From the NCBI RefSeq assembly GCF_031844685.1, contig NZ_CP134605.1:5616001-5680000 (forward strand): a stretch of 64,000 nt of DNA, written 5' to 3'. A model generated the notes under the pieces. It was not told where the DNA came from, did no database searches, and worked only from the letters and a program-made list of their open reading frames with translations. Of this stretch, positions 15,018 to 24,371 are shown piece after piece. Numbering within the stretch: the stretch's first letter is position 1; each line of letters starts with the position of its first letter. This DNA is from Streptomyces sp. ITFR-21 (GTDB lineage: Bacteria > Actinomycetota > Actinomycetes > Streptomycetales > Streptomycetaceae). Position numbers and translations under genes: made by a program.

Positions 15018-17510
15018 CTACTCGACGGTGAGCAGGGCCACCGGGGCCTGGGCCAGCAGGTCCGGCAGCCGGACCCGGCCCTCGTGGACGGCGCCGCCGA
15101 GGCGGTCGCGCCAGCGGCCCGGCGGCAGCGGCAGGACGGTGTCCCGCCAGCCGCCCGCGTCGGCCAGCCGCCGCGAGAGCCGGGTGACCGCGGTGAGCGC
15201 GCCGCCGCCGCGAAGGTAGCCGACCAGGTGGCCGGCCGCCGGGCCGTCGGCGGCCAGCGGCTCGTAGCCGGCGGCCGGGCCGTACCACTCGGGGTGGTCG
15301 CGGCGCAGCCGCAGGGCGACCGCGGTCAGCCGCAGCTTGGCCTCGTCGAAGGAGCGCGGTGCGGCGCCCTCCGACAGCCGGCGCAGGGCGGCGGGGCCGG
15401 CCGGGTGCCGGGCGTCTTCGGCCGGGCCGGTCATCGGGCCGCGGTTGTCCGGGTCGACCAGGGTGTGCACCGGCCACTCGGTGCCCTGGTAGAGGTCCGG
15501 TACTCCCGGCATCGTCAGGTGCAGCAGGGCCGCGCCGAGGATGTTCGCCTCCTCGTACGGGCGCAGCGTGGCCGCGAAGGCGCCGACGTCGTACGCCTGG
15601 ACGCCGCACGGGCCCTGCCCGGTGAAGTCGGTGACGGCCTTCTCGTACGTCTCGTCCTGCTCGGTCCAGGTGGTGCGCAGACCCGCCTCGCGGACCGCCT
15701 TGAGGGCGTTCGGCACCAGCCGCTCCCGCTGTGGGCGGCCGAGGCCGAGAGCGCTCTGGAAGACGGTGTACTCGGTGTGCCGGTCGGGCGCGGCGGCCAC
15801 GCCGGACGCCGCGGCCCGCGCCTGGCGGGCGCCGAGCCACTCGGCCCAGGCGTCCGGCAGCTCCGACAGCACCGCCAGGCGCATCCGCAGGTCGGCGCTC
15901 CGCTTGGTGTCGTGGGTGGACAGCACGGTCCCGGTCGCGGGCCGCTCGCGCCGCACCCGGTCGCAGTAGGCGTGGAACTCGGCCGGCGTGGTGGCCGGCC
16001 GTCCCGGGTCGCGGCCCACCTCGCACAGCGACAGCAGCGGCACATAGCGGTAGAACCCGGCGTCCTCCACCGACTTGGCGTGCAGCGCGGAGGCGACCTG
16101 GGCGAAGCGGGCGGTGAAGTCGGCGGCGGCGGTGCTGCCGGCGGTGCCGGCCGCTGCCGGGGTGCCCGCGTCGCCGGCCGCCGCGCCGCCGGCCCGGCCC
16201 AGCGCCAGGTCGCGTACGAAGTCCAGCGCGCCCGCCAGTTCCGGGGCGCTCTCCCGCCGGGCCTGCTCCGCCGCCCGCTCCAGCATCGCGACGTCCCCCG
16301 CCCCGGCCGGGGTGCCCGCGACGACGTAGGGCCGGTAGACCGGCACCCGGACCAGCAGCGCGCGCAGGGCGTCGCCCAGCTGCTCGGGCCCGTACGGGGG
16401 GCTGCCGGGGACCGCGGCGCGGGCGCGCTCCGCGGTGCGCTCCAGGCGGGACACCTCGGCGGCCAGGTCGCGGGTCACCACCCGGTACGCGGCCCGGCGG
16501 GCGGTGGGCGCCCACCGCCCGCCCAGGTCGTCCTCGGCGCCGGTGAACGCGCGGTAGAAGCCGCTGACCGCCTCGACCCCGGCCGGGTCGGTGAACAGGC
16601 CGTCGATCCGGTCCAGCGCGTCGTAGCCGGTGGTGCCGGCGCACTCCCAGTCGGCGGGCAGCCACTCCTCGCGCTGGAGGATCTTCTCCACCACAGTCCA
16701 GCGCCCGCCGCTCGCCGCGGCGAGCCGCCGCAGATAGCCCGCGGGGTCGGCGAGGCCGTCGGGGTGGTCGATCCGCAGGCCGTCCGCCACGCCGTCGCGC
16801 AGCAGCCGCAGCACGGTCGCGTGGGTGGCCGCGAAGACCTCCGGGTGCTCGACGCGGACCGCGATGAGGTCGGAGATGGTGAAGAAGCGCCGGTAGTTCA
16901 GCTCGGTGCGGGCCTCGCGCCAGTAGGCGAGGCGGTAGTGCTGGGCCGCCACCAGCTCCTGCAGCGGCAGGTCCTCGGTGCCGGGCCGCAGCGGGAAGCG
17001 GTGGTCGTAGTACGCCAGCACCCTGCCGCCCGCCGCCTCGTCGTGCACCACCGACAGGCTGCCGAGCGCGTCCGGCAGCGGCTCGCCCAGCACCGGCAGC
17101 AGCACCCGGCCGTCCAGCGCCGCCCAGTCGACGTCGAACCAGGACGCGTACCGCGAGCCGGGGCCGTCCCGCAGCACCGCCCACAGCTCGCGGTTGAGGT
17201 GCTCGGGGACCGGTACCGCCATGTGGTTGGGCACGATGTCCAGGATCAGTCCGAGGCCGTGCGCCCGCGCCCGCCGGGACAGCTCCCGCAGCCCCTCCTC
17301 GCCGCCGAGTTCGGCGCGGACCCGGGTGTGGTCCACCACGTCGTAGCCGTGGGTGGAGCCGGGGACGGCCTCCAGCACCGGGGACAGGTGCAGATGCGTC
17401 ACGCCCAGCTCGGCCAGGTAGGGCACCGCCTCGGCGGTGTCGGCGAAGGTGAAGCCGGGCTGCACCTGCACCCGGTAGGTCGAGCCGGGCGTCGCGGAGT
17501 GTGCGGTCAT
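15018..17510 (-). CDS. treY: Maltooligosyl trehalose synthase
   Basis: 830 residues. GH13 enzyme that turns the reducing-end alpha-1,4 link of maltodextrins into alpha,alpha-1,1, feeding treZ. Seen: TYRVQVQPGFTFADTAEAVPYLAELG at the start, HGYDVVDHTRVRAELGG, DIVPNHMA, RRFFTISDLIAVRVE, nucleophile Asp in DGLRIDHPDGLADP, and acid Glu in TVVEKILQREEWLP. Ribosome site GAGAGGATCC precedes the ATG. It follows treX after 51 bases, so treX-treY-treZ form one leftward unit. Confidence 0.96.
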   Translation of the reverse strand: MTAHSATPGSTYRVQVQPGFTFADTAEAVPYLAELGVTHLHLSPVLEAVPGSTHGYDVVDHTRVRAELGGEEGLRELSRRARAHGLGLILDIVPNHMAVPVPEHLNRELWAVLRDGPGSRYASWFDVDWAALDGRVLLPVLGEPLPDALGSLSVVHDEAAGGRVLAYYDHRFPLRPGTEDLPLQELVAAQHYRLAYWREARTELNYRRFFTISDLIAVRVEHPEVFAATHATVLRLLRDGVADGLRIDHPDGLADPAGYLRRLAAASGGRWTVVEKILQREEWLPADWECAGTTGYDALDRIDGLFTDPAGVEAVSGFYRAFTGAEDDLGGRWAPTARRAAYRVVTRDLAAEVSRLERTAERARAAVPGSPPYGPEQLGDALRALLVRVPVYRPYVVAGTPAGAGDVAMLERAAEQARRESAPELAGALDFVRDLALGRAGGAAAGDAGTPAAAGTAGSTAAADFTARFAQVASALHAKSVEDAGFYRYVPLLSLCEVGRDPGRPATTPAEFHAYCDRVRRERPATGTVLSTHDTKRSADLRMRLAVLSELPDAWAEWLGARQARAAASGVAAAPDRHTEYTVFQSALGLGRPQRERLVPNALKAVREAGLRTTWTEQDETYEKAVTDFTGQGPCGVQAYDVGAFAATLRPYEEANILGAALLHLTMPGVPDLYQGTEWPVHTLVDPDNRGPMTGPAEDARHPAGPAALRRLSEGAAPRSFDEAKLRLTAVALRLRRDHPEWYGPAAGYEPLAADGPAAGHLVGYLRGGGALTAVTRLSRRLADAGGWRDTVLPLPPGRWRDRLGGAVHEGRVRLPDLLAQAPVALLTVE

Positions 17511-17561
17511 GGATCCTCTCTACCCCGGATCGGGAATTCAGGCGTGTCCGGCGGCCCCGTC

Positions 17562-19700
17562 TCAGTCCAGGGGCCGCCGGAGCACCACCATGCTGCGGTC
17601 GGCCAGCAGCAGCCGGTCCCCGGCCTGTACCCGCTCGCCGCCGCCCGGCGGCACCCCCTCGGGCCGCTCGGTGTCCACCACCAGGTGCCACTCCCTGCCG
17701 TGGTTGTCCGGCACCACGAACTCCTGGGCGCGCGGCGCGGCGTTGAACATCAGCAGGAAGGAGTCGTCGATGACCGGCTCGCCGCGCGGCCCCGGCTCGG
17801 AGATCGCGTTGCCGTTGAGGAAGACCACCAGCGTCCTGGCGTTCGTGGCCTGCCAGTCCCGCTGGGCCATCTCCTTGCCCTCCGGGGTGAACCAGGCGAT
17901 GTCCGACAGCTCGTCGTGGGTGCCCTCCACGGGCCGGCCGTGGAAGAACCGGCGGCGCCGGAAGACCGGGTGGTCCCGGCGCAGCCACACCATGCTGCGG
18001 GTGAAGTCGTGCAGCCGCAGCGCCTCGTCGTCCTCCTCGGAGGTGCCCGGCTTGCCCGGCCAGGAAATCCAGGACAGCTCGTTGTCCTGGCAGTAGACGT
18101 TGTTGTTGCCGCGCTGGGTGCGGCCGAACTCGTCGCCGTGCGAGATCATCGGCACGCCCTGGGAGAGCATCAGGGTGGCGACGAGGTTGCGCATCTGCCG
18201 TGCGCGCAGCGCCCGTACCGCCCGGTCCTCGGTCTCGCCCTCGGTGCCGCAGTTCCAGGACCGGTTGAAGCTCTCGCCGTCCCGGTTGCCCTCGCCGTTG
18301 GCCTCGTTGTGCTTGTCGTTGTACGACACCAGGTCGCGCAGCGTGAAGCCGTCGTGGCAGGTGACGAAGTTGATGGAGGCCAGCGGGCGGCGGCCGTCGT
18401 CCTGGTACAGGTCGGAGGAGCCGGTCAGCCGGGAGCCGAACTCGGCCAGCGTGGCGCTCTCGCCGCGCCACAGGTCCCGCACCGTGTCACGGAACTTGCC
18501 GTTCCACTCGGTCCACAGCGGCGGGAAGTTGCCCACCTGGTAGCCGCCCTCGCCGACGTCCCACGGCTCGGCGATCAGCTTCACCTGGGAGACCACCGGG
18601 TCCTGCTGCACCAGGTCGAAGAAGGACGACAGCCGGTCCACCTCGTGGAACTGCCGGGCCAGGGTGGCGGCCAGGTCGAAGCGGAAGCCGTCCACGTGCA
18701 TCTCGGTGACCCAGTAGCGCAGGCTGTCCATGATCATCTGGAGCACGTGCGGGCTGCGCATCAGCAGGCTGTTGCCGGTGCCGGTGGTGTCCGTGTAGTA
18801 GCGCCGGTCGGCGGCGAGCCGGTAGTAGGAGGCGTTGTCCAGGCCGCGCAGTGACAGGGTGGGGCCCAGGTGGCTGCCCTCGGCGGTGTGGTTGTAGACC
18901 ACGTCCAGGATCACCTCGATGCCGGCCCGGTGCAGCGCGCGCACCGCCGTCTTGAACTCCAGCACCTGCTGGCCGCGGTCGCCGAGTGAGGAGTACGAGT
19001 GGTGCGGGGCGAAGAACCCGATGGTGTTGTAGCCCCAGTAGTTGGCCAGCCCGGCGTCCATCAGCCGGTGGTCCTGGATGAACTGGTGCACCGGCATCAG
19101 TTCCAGGGTGGTCACCCCGAGTTCCACCAGATGGCTGATCACCGCCGGGTGCGCCAGGGCCGCGTAGGTGCCGCGGATCTCCTCCGGCAGGCCCGGGTGG
19201 GTCATCGTCAGGCCCTTGACGTGGGCCTCGTAGATGACCGTCTTGTGGTAGTCGATCCGCGGCGCCCGGTCGTCCGCCCAGTCGAAGTAGGGGTTGACCA
19301 CGACCGAGGCCATCGTGTGCGGGGCGGAGTCCAGGTCGTTGCGCGAGTCCGGCTGGCCGAAGTGGTAGCCGTAGACCGCCTCGTCCCAGTCGATGCCGCC
19401 GCTCATCGCCTTGGCGTAGGGGTCGAGCAGCAGCTTCGCCGAGTTGCAGCGGTGGCCGCGGGCCGGGTCGTACGGCCCGTGCACCCGGAAGCCGTAGCGC
19501 TGTCCCGGCATCACTCCCGGCAGGTAGGCGTGCCGGACGAAGGCGTCCGCCTCGCGCAGCTCCACCGCCGTCTCGGAGCCGTCGTCGTGCAGCAGACACA
19601 GCTCGATCCGCGACGCCACCTCGGAGAAGACGGCGAAGTTGGTGCCCGCCCCGTCGAAGGTGGCGCCGAGGGGATAGGACTGACCCGGCCAGACTTGCAT
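17562..19700 (-). CDS. treX: Glycogen debranching enzyme (isoamylase type)
   Basis: 712 residues; GlgX/TreX family. It cleaves alpha-1,6 branches of glycogen to give linear maltodextrins for treY. Seen: CBM48 domain (GATFDGAGTNFAVFSEVASRIELCLLHDDGSE), nucleophile in HVDGFRFDLAATLAR, acid Glu in LIAEPWDVGEGGYQVG, and the substrate loop ISHGDEFGRTQRGNNNVYCQDNELSWI. First gene of the treX-treY-treZ unit. Upstream, between 19701 and 19750, the minus strand carries an AT-richer TTATAC and the inverted repeat CGGAC-n6-GTCCG. Confidence 0.95.
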   Translation of the reverse strand: MQVWPGQSYPLGATFDGAGTNFAVFSEVASRIELCLLHDDGSETAVELREADAFVRHAYLPGVMPGQRYGFRVHGPYDPARGHRCNSAKLLLDPYAKAMSGGIDWDEAVYGYHFGQPDSRNDLDSAPHTMASVVVNPYFDWADDRAPRIDYHKTVIYEAHVKGLTMTHPGLPEEIRGTYAALAHPAVISHLVELGVTTLELMPVHQFIQDHRLMDAGLANYWGYNTIGFFAPHHSYSSLGDRGQQVLEFKTAVRALHRAGIEVILDVVYNHTAEGSHLGPTLSLRGLDNASYYRLAADRRYYTDTTGTGNSLLMRSPHVLQMIMDSLRYWVTEMHVDGFRFDLAATLARQFHEVDRLSSFFDLVQQDPVVSQVKLIAEPWDVGEGGYQVGNFPPLWTEWNGKFRDTVRDLWRGESATLAEFGSRLTGSSDLYQDDGRRPLASINFVTCHDGFTLRDLVSYNDKHNEANGEGNRDGESFNRSWNCGTEGETEDRAVRALRARQMRNLVATLMLSQGVPMISHGDEFGRTQRGNNNVYCQDNELSWISWPGKPGTSEEDDEALRLHDFTRSMVWLRRDHPVFRRRRFFHGRPVEGTHDELSDIAWFTPEGKEMAQRDWQATNARTLVVFLNGNAISEPGPRGEPVIDDSFLLMFNAAPRAQEFVVPDNHGREWHLVVDTERPEGVPPGGGERVQAGDRLLLADRSMVVLRRPLD

Positions 19701-19942
19701 GTTGATGACTCTTCCACTCCGTATAACCGGACTACACGGTCCGTTCCGCGTACCCAGAAGTCACGTTGCCGAAGACGCATCCTCCCATCCGGTCCCACCC
19801 GAGGGTGACACTGCCACAACAGGCAGCGACCGCAAGGGTGATGAGGTTGTCCGGTAGTAGTCAAGTAGGGTCGATACGGCTGCGACGCCCCCCGCACCGC
19901 AGTACCCTTCCTTGATCGTGGACGGGGGCGGGAGGCGGTGAG
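19701..19942. promoter_or_regulatory. Divergent control region, treX / HEPN gene
   Basis: 242 bases between two outward-facing starts. On the treX side there is an inverted repeat CGGAC-n6-GTCCG at 19728-19743 and a GGGTAC box around 19750-19755 reminiscent of stress sigma (SigB-group) -10 elements, although the spacing to a possible -35 is not ideal. The region has a lower GC content than its flanks. Confidence 0.4.
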
Positions 19943-21193
19943 GTGGTGACGTCCGGAGGTCTGATGCTCCCTGGCGGCGGTGAGCAGGGTGACCGGCACG
20001 TCGCGGAGGGTGCCACCGTGGAGCCGCTGCCCGGCGCGGTCTCCGTCGCCGCGCCGCTGGAGATCGGAGCGGAGCTGGACTGGGGCTCCCGCGCCTGGGC
20101 CGAGGTGCGCACCCGCGCCCGCCGGGCCGGGCGGGCCTACGTATGGCTGAATCTCGTCGAGCAGCGCCTGCGCGCCGTCGTGAACGCGGTGCTGCGCCCG
20201 ATCTACGAGCCCGTGCACGGAGCGGACTGGGTGGTCGCGGCGGCCGGACCGGCCGGACACGAATGGGTGCAGCGGGCCGTCGCCGTACGGGAGGTCAGCC
20301 GCCGCAAGGGCTTTCTGCTCGACCCCGCGGACGACAACGTGCTCAGCTTCCTGACGCTCCCCCAGCTGCGTGAACTCGTCGTCCAGCACTGGCCCTGCTT
20401 CGAGCCCTACTACGACGACCGGCGCGAGTTGGAACTCGCCCTGGACGAACTGGAAGTCGCCCGTCACGTGGTCTCCCGCAACCGGGCGCTGTCCAGGACC
20501 GTGCTGGACCAGGCGGAGCGGGCCTCGGCCCGGGTGCTGGAGCTGCTGGGCGCGGGTCCGGCCCGCACGGCGGCGGACCGGCTGCCGGTGGACGTGATGG
20601 AGGAACTGGTCGCCGACCGCTACTCCGACGTCATCGGCGTCTACCCCGATCGGGTGAGACTTCAGCGGCAGCTGCCCGTCGAGGACCTCTTCTCCGGCGC
20701 CCGCCGGCTGGACGCCATAGGGATCGGCCTCAACCTGCTGGTGCAGAACTTCTCCGGCCGCCGGCTGGTCCGGCTGGTGGAGGCCGGCTGCCGGGTGCGG
20801 CTGCTCTTCCTCAACCCGGCCAGCAGCGCCACCCGCCGCCGGGAGCGCGAACTGGGCCTGGGGCGCGGTGAGCTGAGCCGGTCGGTGGAGATGAACATCA
20901 TGCACATGCGGCGGGTCCGGGCCCGGCTGCGGGACCAGGGCGCTTTCGAGATCCAGGTCTTCGACGAGATCCCGCGGTTCACCGCGTACCTCGTCGACGG
21001 GGACACCGCCGAGGGGCTCGCGGTGGTGCAGACGTATCTGCGCCGGGCCCGCGGCATGGAGGTGCCCGTGCTGGTGCTGCGCGGCGGCGCGCGGCGGGTG
21101 GTCGCCGACGACCGGCCCGCCGAGGGCGGGCTCTTCGACGTCTACCGCGAGGAGTTCGAGGGGATCTGGACGGACTCGCGGCCGGTCTCCTGA
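19943..21193 (+). CDS. SAV2148-family HEPN-domain protein
   Basis: 416 residues from GTG 19943 (GGAGG 7 bases upstream). I recognise it as the actinomycete SAV2148 family with a HEPN-like helical domain: a helical N-terminal half (RTRARRAGRAYVWLNLVEQRLRAVVNAVLRPIYEP), then LALDELEVARHVVSRNRALSRTVLDQAERA. The C-terminal half (ARRLDAIGIGLNLLVQNFSGRRLVRLVEAGCRVRLLFLNP) resembles phospholipase-D-like or transcription-control folds seen with other sensors. HEPN domains are often RNases or RNA binders. I see the R-n4-6-H type motif only loosely (ARHVVSRN), so nuclease activity is unproven. No antitoxin-like partner is adjacent. Confidence 0.7.
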   Translation: MVTSGGLMLPGGGEQGDRHVAEGATVEPLPGAVSVAAPLEIGAELDWGSRAWAEVRTRARRAGRAYVWLNLVEQRLRAVVNAVLRPIYEPVHGADWVVAAAGPAGHEWVQRAVAVREVSRRKGFLLDPADDNVLSFLTLPQLRELVVQHWPCFEPYYDDRRELELALDELEVARHVVSRNRALSRTVLDQAERASARVLELLGAGPARTAADRLPVDVMEELVADRYSDVIGVYPDRVRLQRQLPVEDLFSGARRLDAIGIGLNLLVQNFSGRRLVRLVEAGCRVRLLFLNPASSATRRRERELGLGRGELSRSVEMNIMHMRRVRARLRDQGAFEIQVFDEIPRFTAYLVDGDTAEGLAVVQTYLRRARGMEVPVLVLRGGARRVVADDRPAEGGLFDVYREEFEGIWTDSRPVS

Positions 21194-21267
21194 CGGGTCC
21201 TCCGGCCGGACGCGCCCGGCTCGCGGCGAGCGACCCTGCCGGCCGGCTGCCGCGGGCTCCCTCCGGC

Positions 21268-21304
21268 CGGCCTCCGGGCGCGCTCGCGCAGCCGCCGGAG
21301 GCCG
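21268..21304 (+). terminator. Hairpin after the HEPN gene
   Basis: Perfect 10-bp arms CGGCCTCCGG (21268-21277) and CCGGAGGCCG (21295-21304); outer TGCCGCGG/CCGCGGCA bases can extend the stem. It lies in the 236-base gap between the HEPN gene and the exonuclease gene. Confidence 0.6.
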
Positions 21305-21429
21305 CGGCAGGCGTCCCCGGCGGGCTGCCGACGGTGCGTCACGGCCCGGCCCCGGGCGCAACTGTCGGTGCCCCACGGGATGATGGCAGCGCAAGGGCAC
21401 GCGGGGGAATCGGGTGGGAAGGACTCGCC

Positions 21430-22143
21430 ATGGCATGGCACGAGGATCTGCTGGTCGGCTTCGACCTGGAGACCACGGGGACGGATCCGCGGCAGGCGCG
21501 GATCGTGACCGCGGCGGTCACCGAGGTCAAGGCGGGGGAGCCGGTGCGGCACCGGGGGTGGCTGGCCGACCCCGGGGTGCCGATCCCGGCGGAGACCACC
21601 GCCATACACGGCGTCAGCACCGCGCGGGCGGCGGCCGAGGGGCGGCCGGCGCCCGAGGTGGTCGCCGAGATCGCGGACGCGCTGCGCGGCTACTGGGCGG
21701 CGTCGGTGCCGGTCGTCGTCTACAACGCGCCCTTCGACCTCACCCTCCTGGACGAGGAGCTGCGCCGCTACGCGCTGCCGCCGCTGGCCGCCCCCGGCGG
21801 GCGGGCCGGCCCGGTGGTGGACCCGCTGGTGATGGACCGGGCGCTCGACAAGTACCGGCGCGGCAAGCGCACGCTGGAAGCCGCCTGCGGCGTCTACGGG
21901 GTGCGGTTGGACGGCGCCCACGAGGCGGGCGCGGACGCGCTGGCGGCGGTACGGGTCGCCCGCGCGGTCGCGGCGCGGTATCCGAAGGCCGCCCAGATCG
22001 ACGTCTGGGACCTCCACGAGGCCCAACGCGGCTGGTACGCCGCCTGGGCGGAGGACTTCGCCGCCTGGCTGCGCGGCAAGGGTTCCTCCGACGCGGACGT
22101 CGACACGGGCTGGCCGCTGCGGCTGACCGCGCCGCTGGCCTGA
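21430..22143 (+). CDS. DnaQ-like 3'-5' exonuclease (DEDDh)
   Basis: 237 residues from ATG 21430 (GGAAGGA upstream). All DEDDh motifs are visible: GFDLETTGTDP (Asp12, Glu14), IHGVST, VVYNAPFDLTLLDEEL, and AHEAGADALAAVRV with the catalytic His-Asp. Stand-alone proofreading-type exonucleases of this kind act in DNA repair or RNA turnover; it is not part of a DNA polymerase gene here. The tail (DVWDLHEAQRGWYAAWAEDFAAWLRGKG) is typical of the streptomycete members. Confidence 0.88.
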   Translation: MAWHEDLLVGFDLETTGTDPRQARIVTAAVTEVKAGEPVRHRGWLADPGVPIPAETTAIHGVSTARAAAEGRPAPEVVAEIADALRGYWAASVPVVVYNAPFDLTLLDEELRRYALPPLAAPGGRAGPVVDPLVMDRALDKYRRGKRTLEAACGVYGVRLDGAHEAGADALAAVRVARAVAARYPKAAQIDVWDLHEAQRGWYAAWAEDFAAWLRGKGSSDADVDTGWPLRLTAPLA

Positions 22144-22313
22144 CCCGGCGCCAGGCCCGCGCCGCGGCCCTGCGCGGGCGGCGCGTGCGCGGGAGTGGCG
22201 GGCCGGCGTCCGGCCGGGGATGCTGCCTGCGGCCGGTCCGCGGCGGCGTGCGGTGGCGTGGCCGCCGGGGTTGCTCCGGCGGGGCGGCCGGACCGGTGGC
22301 CGGACGGGGTTCG

Positions 22314-22372
22314 CCCCGTGGGGGCCGGAGGCCGGGCCGCTCCGGTCAGGCGGCCGGTCCGTCCCCACGGGG
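22314..22372. terminator. Convergent terminator, exonuclease / APH-like gene
   Basis: Perfect 10-bp arms CCCCGTGGGG (22314-22323) and CCCCACGGGG (22363-22372) around a GC-rich loop, in the 276-base convergent gap. Confidence 0.6.
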
Positions 22373-22419
22373 CCGGGGGGTGGGACGGGGCGGCCCGGCG
22401 GCGTACGGCGGGAATGGGG

Positions 22420-23283
22420 TCAGAAGCTGTACCAGCGGACGGTCGGGTCCTCGGCGCGCAGGGAGGCGACCCGGCGGCGGAACTCGGTGCGGGCCGCGGG
22501 GTTGGCGGGGGCGTGCTGGGCCACCCAGGCGCAGCCGGCGGTCTCCCGGGCGCCGCGCAGGATGTCGCAGCCGGACCACTCGGTGACGTCCCAGCCGTAC
22601 GCCGCGGTGAAGGCGTCGTAGGCGGCGGGGTCGACGCCGTAGCGGTCGCGGCTGAGCACCTGGACCACGAGGTCGTGCTCGCGCAGGTCGGAGGAGAAGG
22701 TCTCCAGGTCGACCAGGACCGGACCGTCGGGGCCGATGTGCACGTTGCGGGGGAGCGCGTCGCCGTGGATCGGCCCGCGCGGCAGGCGCGGCACGAGACC
22801 GGCGGCGGCCTCGGCGAAGCCGTCCCTGCGGCGGCGCAGATAGGCCGCGTCGGCCGGGGCGATCGACTCCCCGGCGATCCGCAGCCAGCGCTCCACCCCG
22901 CCGAGCAGATCCCGCGGCGGCAGCCCGAAGTCCGGCTCGGGCAGCGCGTGCACCAGCTTGAGCAGCGGCGCCACGTCGGCGGGCTCGGCGGGCCGCAGCG
23001 ACTCCGGCAGCCGCTGCCAGTACGTGACCGGGTGCCCGTCGATCAGCCGCACCTCGGACTCCGCCGACCGGACCGCGGGCACGTCGTGCTTGGCCAGCCA
23101 GTCCGCGGTGCGCACCTCGCGGCGCGCCCGGTCGAGCAGGTCTTCGCCGCGGCCGACCTTGATCACCAGCCGGCCGGCCGCGAAGACCGCGTTCTCTCCG
23201 AAGGAGAGCAGTTCGGCCGCCGGATGCCCGGCGGCGTCCAGGACCGCCCGTGCCCGGTCCTCGGTGAACACCGCGTCCGCCAT
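22420..23283 (-). CDS. Aminoglycoside-phosphotransferase-fold kinase
   Basis: 287 residues from ATG 23283. APH/choline-kinase fold: the nucleotide-binding Lys is in RLVIKVGRGED (Lys42), the catalytic loop is IHGDALPRNVHIG (His173-Gly-Asp175, Asn180), and the metal Asp is in VLVDLETFS (Asp192). Such genes phosphorylate small molecules; most chromosomal members are not antibiotic resistance genes and the substrate cannot be told. Monocistronic, convergent with the exonuclease gene. Confidence 0.8.
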   Translation of the reverse strand: MADAVFTEDRARAVLDAAGHPAAELLSFGENAVFAAGRLVIKVGRGEDLLDRARREVRTADWLAKHDVPAVRSAESEVRLIDGHPVTYWQRLPESLRPAEPADVAPLLKLVHALPEPDFGLPPRDLLGGVERWLRIAGESIAPADAAYLRRRRDGFAEAAAGLVPRLPRGPIHGDALPRNVHIGPDGPVLVDLETFSSDLREHDLVVQVLSRDRYGVDPAAYDAFTAAYGWDVTEWSGCDILRGARETAGCAWVAQHAPANPAARTEFRRRVASLRAEDPTVRWYSF

Positions 23284-23513
23284 GCCCCGCCTCTCCCTGG
23301 TCCGATGTCCGCCCCGCTGTCCCCCGCATATGCCCGGGTCAACAGCCATCCAGGATGGCCACCGTAAGTGTCCCATCCGCGCGCGGGGGTTTCACGCAGG
23401 GTTTCCCGGCCATCCGTCGCCAAACCTGTCCGGACCCGACCAGGCCGGCGCCCCGCCCCGACCCGGGGCGCGGCGCCGGCCTCCGCCGGTGTCCGGGCGG
23501 GCGGGGCGGGGGC

Positions 23514-23592
23514 GGTCCGGCGCCACCAGGCGGCCTGAACCGGCCGGAAAGCACGTCCCCCACCGGGTCAGGCCGCCTGGTGGCGCCGGACC
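23514..23592. terminator. 25-bp perfect inverted repeat at the end of the sulfur operon
   Basis: Bases 23514-23538 are the exact reverse complement of 23568-23592; the loop is 29 bases. The right arm is the coding 3' end of the chelatase gene, including its TGA stop (23568-23570) and the last seven codons. In the RNA this forms a 25-bp stem that begins inside the gene. The rest of the gap up to 23283 is GC-rich with no gene. Confidence 0.85.
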
Positions 23593-24371
23593 CGGACGAG
23601 CGCCTCGTCGTAGCGGTCCAGCAGCAGCGCCGCCAGCTCGGGGGCGGCGCCGAGCACCGGGGCGAGCACGTCGGCGCCGGCCTCGCGGGCGCCGCGGGCG
23701 ATCCGGTCCGGCAGGAAGCCGGGCGCGACGACGTAGGGCGCGACGGCGATCCTGCGCACCCCCTCGGCGCGCAGCGCCCGTACCGCGTCCTCGGTCCTCG
23801 GCAGCGAGGCGGAGGCGAAGGCGGGGCGCACCGCGGACCAGCCGGTACGCTCCCACTCCCGGGCGATGCCGTCGATCACCGCGCGCGCCTCCGGGTCGGT
23901 GGAGCCGGCGCAGGCCAGGACGACACCGGTCGAGGGGCGGTCACCGGGCCGCAGCCCAACCCCGCGCAGCCGCCGCTCCAGGGCCGCGGTCAGCAGCGGC
24001 GACGGGCCCAGTACCTCCGCCGTGCGCAGCCGCAGCGCGGGCACCGCGGCGGCGGACTCCCGCAGTACCGCGGGGATGTCGGTCTTGGCGTGGAAGGCCC
24101 GGGTCAGCAGCAGCGGCAGCGCCACAGCCTGCCGCACCCCGTCGGCGGCCAGGCGCCGCACCGCCTGCGGTACGGAGGGGGCACAGAAGTCCAGAAACGC
24201 GGTGTCCACCCGCAGCCCGGCCCTGGTCGCCGCCACCCGCCGGGTCAGCGCGCGGACGGTCTCGGCGTGCCGCGGGTCGCGGGAGCCGTGCGCGATGACC
24301 AGCAGCGGCGGGCGGGCGCCCGGCCGTGGTTCGCCCCGGTACACGCGGCCGGCGGTGTGCGCGGGATTCAC
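23568..24371 (-). CDS. Sirohydrochlorin chelatase (CbiX/SirB type)
   Basis: 267 residues from GTG 24371, overlapping the permease stop as GTGA. Two tandem CbiX-like halves: the N-terminal half keeps both metal-site histidines (VIAHGSRDPRHAE, His28; TRAFHAKTDIP, His94); the C-terminal half (APYVVAPGFLPDRI) has lost them. It inserts iron into sirohydrochlorin to make sirohaem, the cofactor of the sulfite reductase encoded at the start of the same operon. A cobalt role is possible but not favoured by context. Last gene of the operon; its stop codon is inside the terminal inverted repeat. Confidence 0.88.
   Translation of the reverse strand: MNPAHTAGRVYRGEPRPGARPPLLVIAHGSRDPRHAETVRALTRRVAATRAGLRVDTAFLDFCAPSVPQAVRRLAADGVRQAVALPLLLTRAFHAKTDIPAVLRESAAAVPALRLRTAEVLGPSPLLTAALERRLRGVGLRPGDRPSTGVVLACAGSTDPEARAVIDGIAREWERTGWSAVRPAFASASLPRTEDAVRALRAEGVRRIAVAPYVVAPGFLPDRIARGAREAGADVLAPVLGAAPELAALLLDRYDEALVRVRRHQAA

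Noticed and set aside
19943..21193. HEPN/MNT toxin-antitoxin module
   Set aside because: No nucleotidyltransferase or other antitoxin-like gene is next to it and the protein is much longer than HEPN toxins.
22420..23283. Aminoglycoside resistance gene
   Set aside because: The APH fold is clear, but the sequence does not resemble known resistance enzymes and there is no resistance or biosynthetic context.
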